From positions 930,001 through 994,000 of the forward strand of contig NZ_JAGINT010000001.1 of NCBI RefSeq assembly GCF_017876295.1: a stretch of DNA of 64,000 bases, read 5' to 3'. A program made the translations under genes and the position numbers. This document shows, piece by piece, positions 62,288-64,000 of this stretch (within the stretch, counting starts at the first letter, position 1; each line of letters begins with the position of its first letter). This DNA is from Kribbella aluminosa (GTDB lineage Bacteria; Actinomycetota; Actinomycetes; Propionibacteriales; Kribbellaceae). The notes under the pieces were generated by a model. It saw only the letters and a list, made by a program, of their open reading frames with translations, did not search any database and was not told where the DNA came from.

Positions 62288-62737
62288 ATGCCCGAAGTCG
62301 TAGCGCAGCAGGTGAAGAGTGACGTCGGGCTGGCGAGTGCCCTGCGGTCGTCGACCCTGCGGCTGTCCCGGCAGATCCGCCGGCAGCGCGAGCCCGGTCA
62401 CGACCTCACCGCGAACCAGCTCAGCGTGCTCGGCGCATTGTCCAAGCACGACGCGATGACGATCGGCGAGCTGGCCGCCCACGAGCAGGTCAAGCCGCCG
62501 TCGATGACGCGGATCGTCACCAACATGGAGGAGGCGGGCCTGCTGGTCCGCCGGCCGCATCCGACCGACAAGCGGCAGATCGTCGTCGAGCTCACCGGCC
62601 GCGCCGACGAACTGATCCTGGCGAACCGCCGGCGCCGCGACGAGTGGCTGCAGACGAAGCTGAAACAACTGACCCCCGAGGAGCGCGACATCCTGCGCAA
62701 GGCAGCACCTGTTCTCGAACGGCTGGCGGCTCGATGA
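62288..62737 (+). CDS. MarR-family regulator
   Basis: A 149-residue MarR regulator: LTANQLSVLGALSKHDAMTIGELAAHEQV, the recognition helix SMTRIVTNMEEAGLL, and the wing RRPHPTDKRQIVVEL. ATG 62288 follows an AT-rich leader (GTTTTAGTTAGCAAAGGTAA), unusual for this sequence, which likely holds the promoter and operator. Its stop overlaps the next ATG (ATGA), so it is co-expressed with the MFS exporter. Confidence 0.92.
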   Translation: MPEVVAQQVKSDVGLASALRSSTLRLSRQIRRQREPGHDLTANQLSVLGALSKHDAMTIGELAAHEQVKPPSMTRIVTNMEEAGLLVRRPHPTDKRQIVVELTGRADELILANRRRRDEWLQTKLKQLTPEERDILRKAAPVLERLAAR

Positions 62738-64000
62738 GCCCCACCTTCCGTGCGTTCAAAGTCCGGAACTTCCGGCTCTACGCCTCCGGCGCGATCGTCT
62801 CGAACGTCGGCACCTGGATGCAGCGTGTCGCCCAGGACTGGCTGGTCCTGGAGCTGACCCACTCCGGCGCCGCGCTCGGCATCGTCACCGGCCTGCAGTT
62901 CCTCCCCGCACTCCTCCTCGGTCCGTACGCCGGTCTGCTCGCCGACCGGATGCCCAAGCGTCAACTGCTGACCTACACCCAGATCGCGATGGCCTTCGTC
63001 GCGCTGGTCCTCGGCGGCCTCACGGTCGCCGGAGTGGTCCAGCCGTGGCAGGTGTTCCTGCTCGCGCTGCTGTTCGGCGTCGGCACCGCCTTCGACGCGC
63101 CGGCCCGGCAGGCGTTCGTGGTCGAGATGGTCGGGCACGACGAGCTGGCGAACGCGGTCGGGCTGAACTCGGCGTCGTTCAACGCGGCCCGGCTGTTCGG
63201 CCCGGCGCTGGCCGGGGTGCTGATCAGCTGGATCGGCACCGGTCCGGTGATCATGATCAACGCCTTCACCTACTCCGCGGTGATCCTGTCGTTGCGGATG
63301 ATGCGCGTCTCCGAGCTGTACACACCCAAGCCCGCGGCCCGCGAGAAGGGCATGATCCGGGACGGCATGCGGTACCTGTGGCGCCGGCCGGAGCTGATGA
63401 TGATCCTGGTCACGGTGTTCTTCGCGGGCACCTTCGGGCTGAACTTCCAGATGACGTCGGCGCTGATGGCGACCGAGGCGTTCCACAAGGGCGCGGGGGA
63501 GTACGGCCTGCTCGGGTCGGTGCTCGCGATCGGGTCGCTGTCCGGTGCGTTGCTGGCCGCCCGCCGGGTGCGGATCCGGGCGCGGCTGGTGATCGGAGCG
63601 GCGGTGCTGTTCGGCCTCTTCGAGATCGTCAGCGCGCTGATGCCGACGTACCTGACGTTCGCGCTGGTGCTGCCGCTGGTCGGGCTGACCTCGCTGACCA
63701 TGCTGACCTCGGCGAACGCGACCATGCAGCTGAGTATCGAGCCGACCATGCGCGGCCGGGTGATGGCGCTGTACATGACGGTGCTGATGGGCGGTACGCC
63801 GATCGGCGGCCCGTTCATCGGCTGGGTCGGCCAGACGATGGGTGCCCGCTGGTCGCTGATCGTCGGCGGCGGGCTGACCGTGGTCGGTGCGGTCGGTTCG
63901 GTGCTGTACTTCTCCCGCAAGCGCGGCCTCTCGATCCGCCCGCGGCTGCTCCCACGCCCGCACCTCGAAGTACTCCCACAGACCGAACTACTCGGCGACA
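62734..64000 (+). CDS. MFS transporter (EntS/MFS_3 type), 3' end outside window
   Basis: The 422 codons present show an EntS-like exporter: FRAFKVRNFRLYASGAIVSN, WMQRVAQDWLVLELTHS, GPYAGLLADRMPKRQLL and APARQAFVVEMVGHDEL. Family members export siderophores or other metabolites. It is coupled to the MarR gene by ATGA overlap and probably under its control. The gene continues beyond 64000. Confidence 0.92.
   Translation, partial: MSPTFRAFKVRNFRLYASGAIVSNVGTWMQRVAQDWLVLELTHSGAALGIVTGLQFLPALLLGPYAGLLADRMPKRQLLTYTQIAMAFVALVLGGLTVAGVVQPWQVFLLALLFGVGTAFDAPARQAFVVEMVGHDELANAVGLNSASFNAARLFGPALAGVLISWIGTGPVIMINAFTYSAVILSLRMMRVSELYTPKPAAREKGMIRDGMRYLWRRPELMMILVTVFFAGTFGLNFQMTSALMATEAFHKGAGEYGLLGSVLAIGSLSGALLAARRVRIRARLVIGAAVLFGLFEIVSALMPTYLTFALVLPLVGLTSLTMLTSANATMQLSIEPTMRGRVMALYMTVLMGGTPIGGPFIGWVGQTMGARWSLIVGGGLTVVGAVGSVLYFSRKRGLSIRPRLLPRPHLEVLPQTELLGD

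Noticed and set aside
1-64000. Prophage, insertion sequence, rRNA, tRNA or integrase attachment site
   Set aside because: No transposase, integrase, phage structural gene, rRNA or tRNA-like cloverleaf was recognised in the window; a tRNA scan would be needed to be certain.

Overview
This is a high-GC (about 70%) actinobacterial chromosome segment. Start codons, GTG/TTG use, leaderless-looking genes, the frequent GTACG words and the gene families (XPB helicase pair, HelD, R2lox, DUF3027, DUF2530) suggest a Kribbella-like member of the Propionibacteriales. That assignment is an inference from style and gene content; no rRNA or tRNA gene was seen. Most of the window is ordinary chromosomal sequence, with several small accessory patches carrying decayed genes.

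Layout. 1-1860: truncated LacI regulator, CutC and a DUF4031 gene. 1874-8145, minus strand: a divergent tuf3-like EF-Tu behind two tandem membrane proteins that join an HD hydrolase domain to five membrane segments and a PQQ-type beta-propeller; one HD domain is intact and the other has lost its metal ligands. 8220-11827: ArsR/MFS divergon and HelD. 11935-18182: a sialic-acid-type locus (ABC importer without ATPase, sialidase, aldolase, GntR/FCD regulator) sharing one palindrome. 18187-23833: a wreck of a wHTH-DUF559 gene between four copies of a palindrome-forming repeat, then XPB, its helicase-associated partner, a shrunken P-loop kinase and a GNAT. 23943-29497: housekeeping and small metabolic genes, including MntH. 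29546-32067: HEPN/MNT toxin-antitoxin pair and an Mrr-type endonuclease, a small defence-like patch.

34009-41879 is the most interesting region. It is an eight-gene Nit1C-type (MSMEG_0565-0572/Sll0783-0787-like) operon: flavoprotein, amidohydrolase, nitrogen-starvation protein, radical SAM enzyme, GNAT-AIR synthase fusion, nitrilase, a second nitrilase-like protein and a glycosyltransferase. The genes overlap or nearly touch, so they should be co-translated. A GlnR-like box lies in front of the first. The second nitrilase has lost the nucleophilic Cys and the catalytic Glu (both Asp), giving an active/pseudoenzyme pair. The product of the pathway is unknown.

41861-54811: four drug-type MFS transporters (three with a neighbouring regulator and a visible palindrome), TetR-R2lox, a TauD-type dioxygenase, a HAD-LarE fusion with a one-base frameshift just before the catalytic cysteine codon, and a cold-shock protein. 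54918-57551: DUF3027, an excisionase-like antitoxin with a wrecked PIN toxin, a methyltransferase relic and DUF2530. 57616-64000: purine permease, S9 peptidase, a membrane protein, and a MarR/MFS pair cut by the window end.

Two tandem paralogue pairs (HD-propeller and nitrilase) show the same pattern of one intact and one inactivated copy. Five coding regions (DUF559, kinase, larE, PIN, methyltransferase) carry internal deletions or frameshifts.
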